Shown: piece after piece, positions 47,822 to 56,899 of the stretch | Layout of the letters: each line of letters starts with the position of its first letter | Numbering within the stretch: the stretch's first letter is position 1 | Assembly (NCBI GenBank): GCA_000961765.1 | Contig: LADT01000053.1 | Location: 62,001-126,000 of the forward strand | DNA length: 64,000 nt | Direction of reading: 5' to 3' | Source of the DNA: Clostridiaceae bacterium BRH_c20a | Lineage (GTDB): Bacteria > Bacillota > Peptococcia > Peptococcales > BICA1-8 | Translations under genes and position numbers: made by a program | Notes under the pieces: model-generated | Seen by the model: only the letters and a program-made list of their open reading frames with translations | What the model was told of the DNA's origin: nothing | Database searches by the model: none

Positions 47822-48595
47822 CTATTCCATATATCCCAATTTACGGGAAATTTCCAGAGCGGAGTATTTGACCGGTAGAATCAATTCTTTCATTCGTTTA
47901 ATTTCCATTCTCATTGATGGTCCAGACAAGCTAATAGCTGCCACCACTTGGCCTTTATGATTTTTAATAGGTGCGGCTACACACTTTAAGCCTGTCTCAA
48001 TTTCCTCTAAGTCAAAAGCAAACCCTTGTTCCCTAATCTTTTGTACCTCACTACGCAATTTATCTTCTTCAGTAATAGTATTGGGTGTAAATGGTATAAG
48101 GCCTTTATTAATTACAGACTTTAATGTATCTTCGGGTAAAAATGCTAATAAGCATTTGCCAACACCAGTACAATACATAGGCAATCGCGTGCCTACCTGG
48201 GATAAAATCCGGATAGCACTAGTGCTTTCCTTTTTATCGATATAGATAACCTCATCATGATCACATACCACTAGATGTACAGTTTCACCATAGCTATCTA
48301 CTAGCTGAGAAATAATAGGTGCAGCAATTCCCCTTAAATCCATTCCTTCTTCAACCAGATTGCCAAGCTCAAAGAGTTTTAAACCCAGCCTATATTTGCC
48401 GTTTTCTCGGTTCTGTTCTAAATAGCCTCTCTGTTCCAGGGTTGCTAATAAACCAAAAACTGTACTTTTATGCAAATCTACATTATTAGCAATTTCTGTA
48501 ACTCCTAGTTCCTTATTTTTTCGAGAAAAGGCCTCTAAGATTTGCAGAGCTCTATCAACAGACTGAATAAAATTGGATTTAGCTTTAGTTACCAT
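47822..48595 (-). CDS. IclR-family transcriptional regulator
   Basis: About 257 residues: winged helix (about 8-65, [17 protein letters not shown]) and an IclR effector domain (about 80-250, with the [16 protein letters not shown] and [19 protein letters not shown] segments). IclR members often control catabolic genes for aromatic or short-chain acids. Lying 27 bases upstream of dmpFG on the same strand, it probably controls them and itself. ATG preceded by GGGGGC. Confidence 0.93.
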   Translation of the reverse strand: MVTKAKSNFIQSVDRALQILEAFSRKNKELGVTEIANNVDLHKSTVFGLLATLEQRGYLEQNRENGKYRLGLKLFELGNLVEEGMDLRGIAAPIISQLVDSYGETVHLVVCDHDEVIYIDKKESTSAIRILSQVGTRLPMYCTGVGKCLLAFLPEDTLKSVINKGLIPFTPNTITEEDKLRSEVQKIREQGFAFDLEEIETGLKCVAAPIKNHKGQVVAAISLSGPSMRMEIKRMKELILPVKYSALEISRKLGYME

Positions 48596-48671
48596 CAAAA
48601 GCCCCCGTCCTGCATAGTCGTATCGTGTTTAGGTACAATACTGTATTCAACCCTTTAAAGGCAAATTCCTG

Positions 48672-48712
48672 CAAAAAAAGAAAAACCTTTTCAGGTTTCT
48701 TAATTTTTTTAT
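48672..48712 (-). terminator. Terminator after the chemotaxis-type gene
   Basis: Minus strand AAGAAACCTGAAAAGGTTTTTC followed by seven T; modest AT-rich stem but a good U-tract. Confidence 0.6.
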
Positions 48713-48752
48713 TCCTAAAATAATTAAAGCTCAGTACAATTTTAATTATTTA

Positions 48753-49586
48753 TTAAATAATCCTGGCCATTTCCTTAAGATCTTCAATGGTTGATGTCAG
48801 CTCTTCTATATATGCAGCAATTTCCTGGGTAGCTGCTGTCTGTTTATCACTGACTGAGGTGGAGTTACTTATGATTTGACCAACCTCCGTTATGGCAGCA
48901 CCAATATTAATTAATGTGGCACCTACCTGATTGACGGAACTGGCACTATTTTCTGAAAGCTTCCTAATTTCATCGGCAACAATGGAAAAGCCTTTACCAT
49001 GCTCACCCGCCCGCGCCGCTTCAATAGCCGCATTTAATCCTAAAAGCTTGGTCTTATTTGCAATGGATTTTATCAGTGCGAGTATCTCATCAGACTGTTT
49101 CAATTCCTGAATGGAATTATCTAAGCTACTATTAAGGGTTAAATTGATATTAGATACCTCTTCTGCTCCCGCTGCAATTTCCTGAATATTATTATTTACC
49201 TTATTCAGTGCATCCAATATATCATGAATTGTGTCTTCTAACTTCTTTTGATTATCCAGACTAGTTGCCATAGCTACTGCACCTATAACTTGGTCTCTTT
49301 CGTCAAAAACAGGAATAGAAACTGCCTTAAATGGAACCCCATAGACTTCTTTAGGCACCTCTAAAAGGACTGGTTTTTTATCATTTATTGACCTCGCAAC
49401 AGAGCCACCTCCAGTAATAAAATCACCGGGTTTTTCCTTAGTATCTAAGGTTCTTCCAGCCTGATAGGCCAGTACCTTCTCTGTATCATAGACGGCAAAA
49501 CCCACATCCAATAAGACCAAGTCATTAAGATGTGGTGTAATCTTAACAAAAGCCTGCAGTAGATCACTGCCTATAAATTTATCCAT
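48753..49586 (-). CDS. Soluble methyl-accepting chemotaxis-type signalling protein
   Basis: About 277 residues: an N-terminal sensing region (about 1-120, [31 protein letters not shown]) and a C-terminal MCP coiled-coil hairpin around [28 protein letters not shown]. No transmembrane helix. This class is common in Clostridia and senses an intracellular or soluble signal. The start [13 protein letters not shown] with GAGGGTGA upstream fits the family; the frame opens ten codons earlier. Confidence 0.9.
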   Translation of the reverse strand: MDKFIGSDLLQAFVKITPHLNDLVLLDVGFAVYDTEKVLAYQAGRTLDTKEKPGDFITGGGSVARSINDKKPVLLEVPKEVYGVPFKAVSIPVFDERDQVIGAVAMATSLDNQKKLEDTIHDILDALNKVNNNIQEIAAGAEEVSNINLTLNSSLDNSIQELKQSDEILALIKSIANKTKLLGLNAAIEAARAGEHGKGFSIVADEIRKLSENSASSVNQVGATLINIGAAITEVGQIISNSTSVSDKQTAATQEIAAYIEELTSTIEDLKEMARII

Positions 49587-49691
49587 TTCATCACCCTCAA
49601 AATTTATTATCTTCATCCTTAGTTTGACAAAAATTAGTTATTTCCTGCAGAAAATTTCTGTATTATGTATAACTTTGTCTTTTTAAGTTGA

Positions 49692-50066
49692 TTATTGATA
49701 ACGAATTTTGATATATGGTTTTAGCTGGTAATAGAGGTCTTTTGACATTGTTTTTACCTCTAAACGGTACTTGCGATTCAAATTAAGAATTAAATACAGG
49801 GCTCTGTTATCAACTCCAACATCAAGACCTTCCATGGAGTATTCTTTAAGTTTTTTGGATAAGGCAAGCTTTAGCTTAAGCTTTTTGCCCTCAATTATTA
49901 CTATTTCAGGATAATATAAATTACTTACTAACCCAACTAATAGGAATAATACTGAAAAATACCTGATAGAAGCCAAGTTCTCAATAAAAAACCCCGATGC
50001 CAAGGCTATCCCCAGTGGGATAAAAAGTCTGACAAGATTAACAAATTTTTTATTAACATAATACAT
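49692..50066 (-). CDS. Uncharacterised membrane protein with C-terminal beta-rich domain
   Basis: 124 residues: two hydrophobic segments at about 10-28 and 36-52, then a charged beta-rich region (EIVIIEGKKLKLKLALSKKLKEYSMEG) resembling bacterial PH-like domains. No family I can name. Stands alone between the chemotaxis-type gene and an inverted repeat. Confidence 0.6.
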   Translation of the reverse strand: MYYVNKKFVNLVRLFIPLGIALASGFFIENLASIRYFSVLFLLVGLVSNLYYPEIVIIEGKKLKLKLALSKKLKEYSMEGLDVGVDNRALYLILNLNRKYRLEVKTMSKDLYYQLKPYIKIRYQ

Positions 50067-50133
50067 AAAATCACCCCTTTAGTTTCGGATTAATGTGATT
50101 AGTGATTTCATTTTATTGATAATTATAGAAATC

Positions 50134-50304
50134 GTAGGGGCGCGCATTGCGCGTCCGTTCCTTTTTTTTCTCATCATTGTTCTTGGATATGTTTAGACAT
50201 AATCACATATTATTCAACGAAAAAACATCACAAATATGAGTTTTATTTAAAATTGTATTATCTAATTTTCTGTAGCACCGCGGACGCGCATTGCGCGCCC
50301 CTAC
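50134..50304. repeat. Inverted repeat pair, GTAGGGGCGCGC family (copy 1)
   Basis: GTAGGGGCGCGCATTGCGCG (50134-50153) and its near-exact inverse ending CGCGCCCCTAC (50281-50304) enclose about 120 bases of AT-rich DNA. Each arm is itself a small palindrome (GCGCATTGCGC). The same arms occur at 62319-62389. Confidence 0.85.
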
Positions 50305-50318
50305 ACTCGCCCACTTGT

Positions 50319-51606
50319 TTACGCTACTGGTGCACTTTTTTTAGCAAATTTCTCATATTCCTTTGTGTCTACGATTTCCTTTAAATGCTGTACTAGCTTC
50401 CAAATTTCATGGAAGGATACATACAGGGGTACCGGTGCTAATCTTATAACATTGGGATATCTAAAGTCGGGCATGACTCCCCTCTTTTTCAATGCCGCAT
50501 TAATTCTCAAAGCCTCATCATGTTCAAGTGCGACATGACCACCTCTGCGCTCCGGTTGCCGTGGAGTACCGATTTTGTACCCATATTTTTCTTCTGGCAG
50601 CAGTTCATCAATAAGATAGATAAGGTACGATGTAGCCTTTAATGACTTTACTCGTAGATGTTCAATACCCGCCTCTTCGTACATACGCAGAGACCCTTCC
50701 AAAGGTGCACTGCTCAACATATTTATCGTTCCAATCTGCCAGGCACCGGCACTTTCTGCTCTTTCAAATTCCGGCACCATGTCAAATTGTTTATCTTTGC
50801 GGTAACCCCACCAACCAGCTAAGCCAATCTCCTTAGCAAAATGCTTTTTATTAACATAAAGACCTGCCGTCCCACCTGGCCCATTATTAAGATATTTATA
50901 ATTACACCAAAAGGCAAAATCCACATCCCATTGAGAAAAGTAGTGGGGAACAGCACCTACGGAATGAGAACAATCAAAACCGATTGCAATTCCTCGATTA
51001 TGGGCTTCCTTGGTTAGAAGGGCCATATCCAAAAGCTGGCCACTGCGATAAAGAACTCCCGGCAAGATAATAAGGGCAACATCCTCGGTCATTTTGCTAA
51101 TAATATCTTCTTCCTCTAATAATCTGCCATCTCTACTCTTTACAAATACCAGATTTTCGTCAGGATCTAAGCCATGTATGCGTAACTGGCTTTTTAAGGC
51201 ATAAATATCAGACGGAAAGTTAAGCTCATCGGCCAAAATCTTATTTCTTTCTGATGTTGGCTGAAAAAAGGTAGCTACCAAATTATGCAAATTTACAGTT
51301 GTACTGCCGGTAACTATTACTTCATAAGGTTCAGCACCCACTAAAGGAGCCTGAATTTTCCCCAATTCTTCTCCATAATAAAAACCAAGGTATCTCACCT
51401 TTTAACCAACCATTTATACCTAATGTCTTCCACTCATTTACGACTCTTAGTAAAGACTTTTCCGCATCCTTTGATAATAAGCCCAAGGAGTTACCATCCA
51501 TATATATTTCTTTGGGATTTTTATAAAACCTTTGGGCAAAATCCTTTAAAATATCTTCATTGTCTAATTGAAAAGAATATTCCTCAGTATTCCTAAATGC
51601 CTGCAC
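50319..51606 (-). pseudogene. kynU: Kynureninase with a one-base frameshift
   Basis: PLP enzyme that splits kynurenine to anthranilate and alanine. The first part (51606 down to about 51385) reads MQAFRNTEEY...YMDGNSLGL...[16 protein letters not shown] and the second continues [19 protein letters not shown]...[11 protein letters not shown], with the PLP-lysine region [13 protein letters not shown] and the end [14 protein letters not shown]. The two parts lie in different frames; removing one T from the T5 run (plus positions 51380-51384) joins them into a normal chain of about 428 residues. GTG start with GGAGG seven bases upstream. Either a fresh inactivating indel or a sequencing error. No tryptophan dioxygenase nearby. 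Confidence 0.85.
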
Positions 51607-51661
51607 ATCAACACCTCCTAACACTGATATCCACTAAAGGAAAAAGCACCTAAAAGGTGCG

Positions 51662-51913
51662 TTAATTTGCTTTCTCTAAAATTTTGTCTTTCTTTAGCTC
51701 ATTATTATACCTTCTCGCTGCAATTAATCCCAGCATAGAATACCCTAGGACAAAAGGGACTAAAACATACCATGAGGTTGCATATGCAACAGCTATAATA
51801 GCTAAAAGCTCTACTAATGCCCTAATAGGAGTTTTTTGACCTAAATATACAAAGGCAAAGGGTCCTGCCAGCCAACCTATTACTCCGGCAATTACAAAGT
51901 CTTTTTCCTTCAA
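51662..51913 (-). CDS. Small hydrophobic protein
   Basis: 83 residues with two to three hydrophobic stretches (FVIAGVIGWLAGPFAFVYLG; ALVELLAIIAVAYATSWYVLVPFVLGYSML) and a basic end (ARRYNNELKKDKILEK). It resembles small TM2-like membrane proteins of unknown function. It follows its neighbours with a clear ATG and precedes the kynureninase gene. Confidence 0.6.
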   Translation of the reverse strand: MKEKDFVIAGVIGWLAGPFAFVYLGQKTPIRALVELLAIIAVAYATSWYVLVPFVLGYSMLGLIAARRYNNELKKDKILEKAN

Positions 51914-52005
51914 TTATCTCACCCCATAGAATTTAATCATCAACAACTCTTATTTCTACAAAGGGAAGGGAAAATCCTTTATAATTGTGAAAGAGTGGGA
52001 AAGAC

Positions 52006-52194
52006 TTATTTAAGTGCGCAAAAGATGCGAATATTATCTTTTTCAAACTTCTCTGGTATTTCCGGCTGTTCATAATCAGCTTTAATACTTCCCGATTGGC
52101 ACTTAGGACAAAGCAGTTTCGGTTTCTTATCTTTTGTAACCTCTAAAACAAATTTCTCTGAACAGTCTACACATTTATAGTTGTATTTAGCCAA
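52006..52194 (-). CDS. Zinc-ribbon protein, FmdB-like
   Basis: 62 residues: KYNYKCVDCSEKF followed by LLCPKCQSG gives two CxxC pairs for one zinc. The start is a TTG with GGAGGTGA eight bases upstream; the longer frame adds a hydrophobic sequence without support. Possible regulator or metal-sequestering protein; function unknown. Confidence 0.8.
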   Translation of the reverse strand: MAKYNYKCVDCSEKFVLEVTKDKKPKLLCPKCQSGSIKADYEQPEIPEKFEKDNIRIFCALK

Positions 52195-52216
52195 TCTACT
52201 CACCTCCAAATATATT

Positions 52217-52366
52217 GCTATGAAAGCTATTGATAGTAGCTGTGTCATCCTGAGGGAGGAACGACCGAAGGATCTTAAGATTCCTCACTACGCAAGATCC
52301 TTCGCTATCGCTCAGGACGACGGGAATGCTTTCGTTTACCGTGGTGCGTGCAACGCGTGATAATTG
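52217..52366. repeat. Dispersed paired palindrome, TCATCCTGAG family (copy 3)
   Basis: The copy closest to copy 1: identical lead GCTATGAAAGC, TAGCTGTGTCATCCTGAGGG, centre, CGCTATCGCTCAGGACGAC arm, and tail CGTGGTGCGTGCAACGCGTG then ATAATTG. It fills the gap between the zinc-ribbon and CoA-binding protein genes. Confidence 0.9.
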
Positions 52367-52398
52367 CTAGTGACTGGTCCCTCGCTATTGAGTTTAAC

Positions 52399-52782
52399 TT
52401 ACTCCCTGATTCCCCGCTTACTTAATTCTACTAAAGCACAGCCTTGAAATGCTTGAATATTATTATCTTTACAATATTCTAAGATTTCTTCACTTTCTGC
52501 CCCCGGCTGAATCAGGACCTTATCAATCCCAACTTCATGGGCTTCTTTCATCACATTAATCCCTACTTTAGGATGGATAACTAGATCAATAACATCGATC
52601 TTTTCCTTAACATCCTTTAACGACTTATACACCTGATCACTGTTTGATCGCGGATTTACCTTAGTTACATTATAATTTCCTTTTTCAAGTCGCCTCACAA
52701 TCTTATAAGCATACTTTTCTTCATTTAAAACATCACCCACAACTGCCCAATTCTTAAACTCCATCATTTGTTCACCAGTCAT
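52399..52782 (-). CDS. CoA-binding domain protein (YccU-like)
   Basis: 127 residues with a Rossmann CoA-binding fold (NWAVVGDVLNEEKYAYKIVRRLEKGNYNVTKVNP; VLIQPGAESEEILEYCKDNNI). Small stand-alone CoA_binding_2 proteins are widespread and of unclear role; some act in acyl-CoA ligase-like settings. GGGAG precedes the ATG by eight bases. Confidence 0.88.
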   Translation of the reverse strand: MTGEQMMEFKNWAVVGDVLNEEKYAYKIVRRLEKGNYNVTKVNPRSNSDQVYKSLKDVKEKIDVIDLVIHPKVGINVMKEAHEVGIDKVLIQPGAESEEILEYCKDNNIQAFQGCALVELSKRGIRE

Positions 52783-52842
52783 TTAATCCACTCCCTTCGT
52801 TTCTTAAATGGCTAACGCCATTTGTGCTACAGTATAATGCAT

Positions 52843-52940
52843 AGGTTAAGGTTTCGCTTCGCTAGGTTGAGGTTGAGATAAAAACTAAAAATATTTACTT
52901 AATCTTAATCTTAACCTTAACCTCAACCTCAACCTTAACC
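52843..52940. repeat. Hexamer repeat pair around AAGGTT with GCTTCGC core
   Basis: Left part: GGTTAAGGTTTCGCTTCGCT then AGGTTGAGGTTGAG. Right part: the inverse, CTTAATCTTAATCTTAACCT then TAACCTCAACCTCAACC. The two halves can pair into a long hairpin. The motif TTAAGGTTTCGCTTCGCTAG recurs at 61521 and, inverted, at 63833. The right part overlaps the last codons of the flavoprotein gene at 52935. Confidence 0.85.
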
Positions 52941-54539
52941 TGCCCCATTTGGGGCATATTTAGAAGCAATCGCTTCCGCTGCCATGATCCCATCTATCGC
53001 TGCTGATACTATACCGCCTGCATAACCTGCGCCCTCTCCTGTCGGATATAGTCCTTTAACATCTACCGCCTGATAATTCTCGTCTCTTTCAATCCTCACT
53101 GGAGATGAACTTCTGGTTTCTACTCCTGTCAAGACAGCATCTTTATCAGCAAACCCTAGTATTTTCTTATCAAAATAGGATACAGCCTCTTTTAGAGTTT
53201 CCACTACAAAAGAAGGCAGACATTTTTTAAGTTCTACAAATGTTGTACCCGGTTTAAAGGAAGGTCTAACATTGTTTATCCCTGTTGAGGGAACATCCTG
53301 AAGAAAATCGCCTACAAGTTGAACGGGAGCTGAATAATTACTTCCTGCTAATTGAAAAGCCAACTCTTCCCATTTTCTTTGAAATGCGATACCTGCTAAG
53401 GGGTGTTTTTCCTCAAAATCACTAGGCTCAACACCTACTAGTAAGGCACTGTTAGCATTTGCACCATCCCTGGCAAAATAACTCATACCATTTGTAACAA
53501 CTCTATTTTTTTCTGATGAAGCATTGACAACATACCCACCCGGGCACATACAAAAGGTATAACACCCCCTGCCGGTTGAAGCATGATAAACCAGCTTATA
53601 ATCTGCTGCGCCTAGATTTTCATGACCAGCTAATTCGCCGTATTGGACCCCATCTATTACTGCTTGAGGATGTTCAACTCTAACCCCAATAGCAAAAGCC
53701 TTAGGACTTAGCTTTACTCCTTTGTTATTCAGCATCTCAAATGTGTCCCGAGCACTATGGCCAACTGCCAAAATAACAACATCTGCACTAAGAGCTTCAT
53801 GACCATTGATAATAACTCCTCTAACCTGCTGATCTCCAATAATTAACTCTGTGACCTTAGAATTAAATCTGACTTCTCCCCCTAGTTCAATAATTTTTTG
53901 GCGGAGATTTTTCACTACTGTTTTTAAACTGTCAGTTCCGATATGGGGTTTATAGGAATACAAAATTTCTTCCGGAGCGCCGTGATTGACTAATTCCTCA
54001 AGTATTTTGCGACACCTAAGATTTTTAATTAAAGTAGTCAGCTTGCCATCGGAAAAAGTACCTGCTCCACCTTCTCCAAACTGCACATTTGATTCTTCAT
54101 CTAAGATTCCTTTTGCCCAGAATTCATCTACAGCTTTGGTTCTGGCATCAACATCCTGACCCCGTTCCAGCAAAATAGGTCGATAACCCATCTGGGCTAA
54201 GATTAAGCCGCAAAATAATCCTGCAGGACCAGTACCAACAACAACTGGTCTATGTACCAATTTCCCCTTACCACTTTGAACATATGTATACGATAGGTCC
54301 GGGGTAGTAATGACCTTGTTTTTATTTTTTTCGAGGACCTGAGCTTCATTTTTTACTTCAACATCTATTGAATAGACAAAGTACACCCTCCCTGCCTTTC
54401 TAGCATCAATCGATTGCTTAAAAATTTTATAGTTGACTATGTCATTAAAAGGAATATTCAAATATCTCATAATTTCCTTTTCGATTGCTTCCTTCTGATT
54501 TTTCGTAATAGAAATTTTTATACCTGAAATTCTCAGCAT
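52935..54539 (-). CDS. FAD-dependent dehydrogenase, COG2509 type
   Basis: 534 residues. N-terminal FAD/NAD(P) fold with RPVVVGTGPAGLFCGLILAQMGYRPILLERG near 95 and a GVETRSSSPVRI...GLYPTGEGAGYAGGIVSAAIDG block near 490, the family signature. An N-terminal extension of about 90 residues is usual in this family. Substrate unknown; likely housekeeping redox enzyme. The gene end is embedded in hexamer repeats (NLTLTSTLT-like DNA), but the protein end AEAIASKYAPNG looks normal. Confidence 0.9.
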   Translation of the reverse strand: MLRISGIKISITKNQKEAIEKEIMRYLNIPFNDIVNYKIFKQSIDARKAGRVYFVYSIDVEVKNEAQVLEKNKNKVITTPDLSYTYVQSGKGKLVHRPVVVGTGPAGLFCGLILAQMGYRPILLERGQDVDARTKAVDEFWAKGILDEESNVQFGEGGAGTFSDGKLTTLIKNLRCRKILEELVNHGAPEEILYSYKPHIGTDSLKTVVKNLRQKIIELGGEVRFNSKVTELIIGDQQVRGVIINGHEALSADVVILAVGHSARDTFEMLNNKGVKLSPKAFAIGVRVEHPQAVIDGVQYGELAGHENLGAADYKLVYHASTGRGCYTFCMCPGGYVVNASSEKNRVVTNGMSYFARDGANANSALLVGVEPSDFEEKHPLAGIAFQRKWEELAFQLAGSNYSAPVQLVGDFLQDVPSTGINNVRPSFKPGTTFVELKKCLPSFVVETLKEAVSYFDKKILGFADKDAVLTGVETRSSSPVRIERDENYQAVDVKGLYPTGEGAGYAGGIVSAAIDGIMAAEAIASKYAPNGAG

Positions 54540-54642
54540 GTTAACAACTCCTGTATAGTTAGTTACTGGTGACTGGTAGGGGTTTTAGTGGCATTTTGTT
54601 GGGCTCGTGCCCAGTGATCAGTGTCCAGTACCAGAAAAAGAT

Positions 54643-54692
54643 TGGACGATGGACTATAGACTATGGACTATAGACTATCGACGATATACTAT
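54643..54692. repeat. Low-complexity run of GACTATA/GACTATG heptamers
   Basis: Successive GGACTATAGACTATGGACTA and TAGACTATCGACGATATACT units. Similar runs lie near 56790 and 63785. The gap 54540-54904 consists of these, of the GTAGGG pair and of no gene. Confidence 0.75.
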
Positions 54693-54768
54693 GTCTTATG
54701 TCATCTTTCTGCCTATTAATACTACCCTAATTTACCATATTACGTCTATGCCTGTTTCATATGTATTG

Positions 54769-54844
54769 TCGTAGGGAACGACGCCCTCGTTGTTCCATTT
54801 GCTAATGCCTAAGCAGAACGGTGAGACACCGTTCCCTACACGAC
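54769..54844. repeat. Inverted repeat pair, GTAGGGAACG family
   Basis: GTCGTAGGGAACGACGCC... and ...CACCGTTCCCTACACGAC are inverted ends enclosing about 40 bases. The inner portion GAACGGTGAGACACCGTTC is itself palindromic. It shares outer GTAGGG with the 50.1 and 62.3 kb pairs but differs inside. Confidence 0.8.
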
Positions 54845-54904
54845 ATCTTGGAAAACGATTTTTCTCGCCCACTTTCAAACTCGCCCACTCACCCACTTTT
54901 ATTA

Positions 54905-55579
54905 TTACCCTCCGAGGGTCACATCTTGTTCCTGATACCACTCCAACGCTCGGTAAAATTGCTCCGGCTCAAAATCTGGCCACAGCTCATCAAGTATGAA
55001 AAAGTCAGCATAAATCGACTGTACAGGTAAAAATCCGCTCAACCTACGCCTCCCACCCCAGCGGACAATCAAATCAATCCGGGAAATATCAGATGAAGCA
55101 ATACTTTTGATTAAATTATCGTAATTCCATTCACCCTCAAAGTTTTTATTTTTCAAAGTATAATTAAGATCCCAATTCCAGCCGTAGTTTACCAAAAAGT
55201 TAACTTTAATCAGCCCTCTACCAAATTTAACCCTTTGAGTAAAAGGCAGCAGTTCTTTGGGAAACATAGGGGATTCACTATTCCCTATTACTAATAATTC
55301 AGCATCCTTATTGGCAAGCTTCATCACAGCATCAACACAAGCCTTTTGGAAGGCTCGTGTTTGTTCTGTAGGACGCTTTGTATTATCCTGAGTAAAGCCG
55401 TAAAAGGTGATTTCATTAATACCTAATTCCAAGCAAATGTTGTATATATCAAAACCGGGATCTATGCCGAAATAATAACCAGCCTGTTTGGGTAAACCCT
55501 TACCTTGAGCCCATCTTCGATTTCCATCAGGTATAAAACCAATATGCTTTGGCACTCTTTTAAACTCCGGTATAATCAT
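54905..55579 (-). CDS. Undecaprenyl diphosphate synthase-like cis-prenyltransferase
   Basis: 224 residues. The catalytic motif HIGFIPDGNRRWAQGKG (Asp in PDGN) is present near 12-28, and the late region IDLIVRWGGRRRLSGFLPVQSIYADFFI aligns with RxxGxxRxSxFxxxQxxYxE. In canonical UppS the last residue of that block is Glu; here it is Asp, and the chain is about 25 residues shorter than usual. Probably a divergent paralogue making another cis-polyprenyl diphosphate. The essential uppS is expected elsewhere. Confidence 0.82.
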   Translation of the reverse strand: MIIPEFKRVPKHIGFIPDGNRRWAQGKGLPKQAGYYFGIDPGFDIYNICLELGINEITFYGFTQDNTKRPTEQTRAFQKACVDAVMKLANKDAELLVIGNSESPMFPKELLPFTQRVKFGRGLIKVNFLVNYGWNWDLNYTLKNKNFEGEWNYDNLIKSIASSDISRIDLIVRWGGRRRLSGFLPVQSIYADFFILDELWPDFEPEQFYRALEWYQEQDVTLGG

Positions 55580-55716
55580 GATTCACATCCATTCTCCTAA
55601 ATCTTTTCTCAGTAGTATTCCTCTTTTCTCCATTTTTATTACGCCCTCTGGGCTATTTAAAAATGAATTTGTCTATCGTCTATTCGTTTAGCATCTACTC
55701 GTTTGGGGTCTCATCA

Positions 55717-55860
55717 TGTTGCACGCATCACGATAAACAAAAAACAATCCGTCATCCTGAGCGACAGCGAAGGATCTTGTGTAATGAAGAATATTTAGAT
55801 CCTTCAGTCGTTCCTCCCTCAGGATGACAAGGCAATAACCAATAGTTTTTTTATAACAAT
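55717..55860. repeat. Dispersed paired palindrome, TCATCCTGAG family (copy 4, reversed)
   Basis: Opposite orientation: starts TTGCACGCATCACGATAAAC, then TCATCCTGAGCGACAGCGAA, GATCTTG, the inverse arm ATCCTTCAGTCG and TCCCTCAGGATGAC. It occupies the 315-base gap 55580-55894, which holds nothing else but the fdhD terminator. Confidence 0.9.
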
Positions 55861-55868
55861 GAAGATAA

Positions 55869-55904
55869 TAAAAAAATCCCAGCCTGTAATTAAGCTAGGA
55901 TTTT
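55869..55904 (-). terminator. Terminator of fdhD
   Basis: Minus strand AAAATCCTAGC-TTAATTACA-GGCTGGGATTTTTTT. It overlaps the last codons of fdhD. Confidence 0.8.
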
Positions 55905-56662
55905 ATTCTCTCACTATGGGAATATATAACTGCATTTCTACCCCTAACATACCCTAAAAGAGTAATGCCAAAATCCTGAGCTAGTTCCATCGCCCGCGAT
56001 GTGGCTCCCGACATGGAAATGATAAAAGGTATTTGCATTTTTAATGCTTTATATATGATCTCCGACGAGATTCTGCCTGTTAAATAAAGGGCTGCACTGT
56101 AGGGTTTTTTGTTATTAAGCAGGCAGTAGCCCCATATTTTATCAACTGCATTATGACGGCCTACATCTTTTCTAATTACCAGTTCGCCATCTATTGCTAA
56201 GCCGGCGCTATGGACTCCACCAGTTCTACCCTCAATCAAAGATTCAGTCTGGAAAAGCTTTATATCGGATAATACCTTTTGAATAGAAAAATTTGGACTC
56301 GCTCCACTTAATATGTCCGCTCCTTCCTGTTCAGAGAAAGTGGTTCCCTGACCACAGCCAGAGGTTAAGGTTGCACGCAGTTTGATCTTTTCTACATCTT
56401 TTATTTGGTCTGCATAAACAAAAACGGTATTACCCTTTTCCCTTATATCTACTTCAAAGTAATCATTGTTAGTACAGATAAATCCCTCAGCAGTTAGAAA
56501 CCCTAAAGCTAATTCATCAATATTAGCAGGTGAGCACAATAAGGAAATAATCTCAGCATTATTTAAAAAGAGTGTGACTTTTTCCTCCTGGGCAAGAAAG
56601 GCTGTTTCTTCCTTTAAACCATATCTCTCCGAATATTTATGCACATTTTTCTTGTCGAACAT
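55895..56662 (-). CDS. fdhD: Formate dehydrogenase sulfurtransferase FdhD
   Basis: FdhD passes sulfur from a cysteine desulfurase to the Mo/W-bis-pterin cofactor of formate dehydrogenase. 255 residues; LRATLTSGCGQGT carries the first functional cysteine (C in GCG), but the second Cys of the E. coli CxxC pair is Gly here. GRTGGVHSAG, DVGRHNAVDKI and SMSGATSRAMELA blocks are intact. No formate dehydrogenase gene lies in the window. A role in supplying the two AORs is speculation. Confidence 0.92.
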   Translation of the reverse strand: MFDKKNVHKYSERYGLKEETAFLAQEEKVTLFLNNAEIISLLCSPANIDELALGFLTAEGFICTNNDYFEVDIREKGNTVFVYADQIKDVEKIKLRATLTSGCGQGTTFSEQEGADILSGASPNFSIQKVLSDIKLFQTESLIEGRTGGVHSAGLAIDGELVIRKDVGRHNAVDKIWGYCLLNNKKPYSAALYLTGRISSEIIYKALKMQIPFIISMSGATSRAMELAQDFGITLLGYVRGRNAVIYSHSERIKS

Positions 56663-56899
56663 TATTACAGCTCCGTTCTATACAGTTCATCGCTAGTAGA
56701 CCAAAGTCCATAGATAATCTTATTCCTTTTTATCCATGTATCCCTAAATGTTTGTGTTTTCTCCATTTTACATTCTACATTCTACATTCGTATCTATAGT
56801 CCATAGTCCATGCTAGACTCTTGAGCAGATGCATCCTATAATCTTCACTCTCAAGAGATGCATCCTCATATCTCAACCCAATAGCGGATTCCTCTATTT

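Noticed and set aside
50319-51606. Programmed ribosomal frameshift in kynureninase
   Set aside because: The shift needed is +1 in a T5 run, no slippery heptamer or stimulatory structure is evident, and the family is not known to use recoding.
52843-52940. CRISPR array
   Set aside because: The repeats are hexamers without spacers of constant length and no cas gene is present; no array was seen anywhere in the window.
54732-54999. Short overlapping frames on both strands near 54.8 kb
   Set aside because: They lie inside the GTAGGG inverted repeat and overlap the start of the UppS-like gene's 3' end; no ribosome sites.
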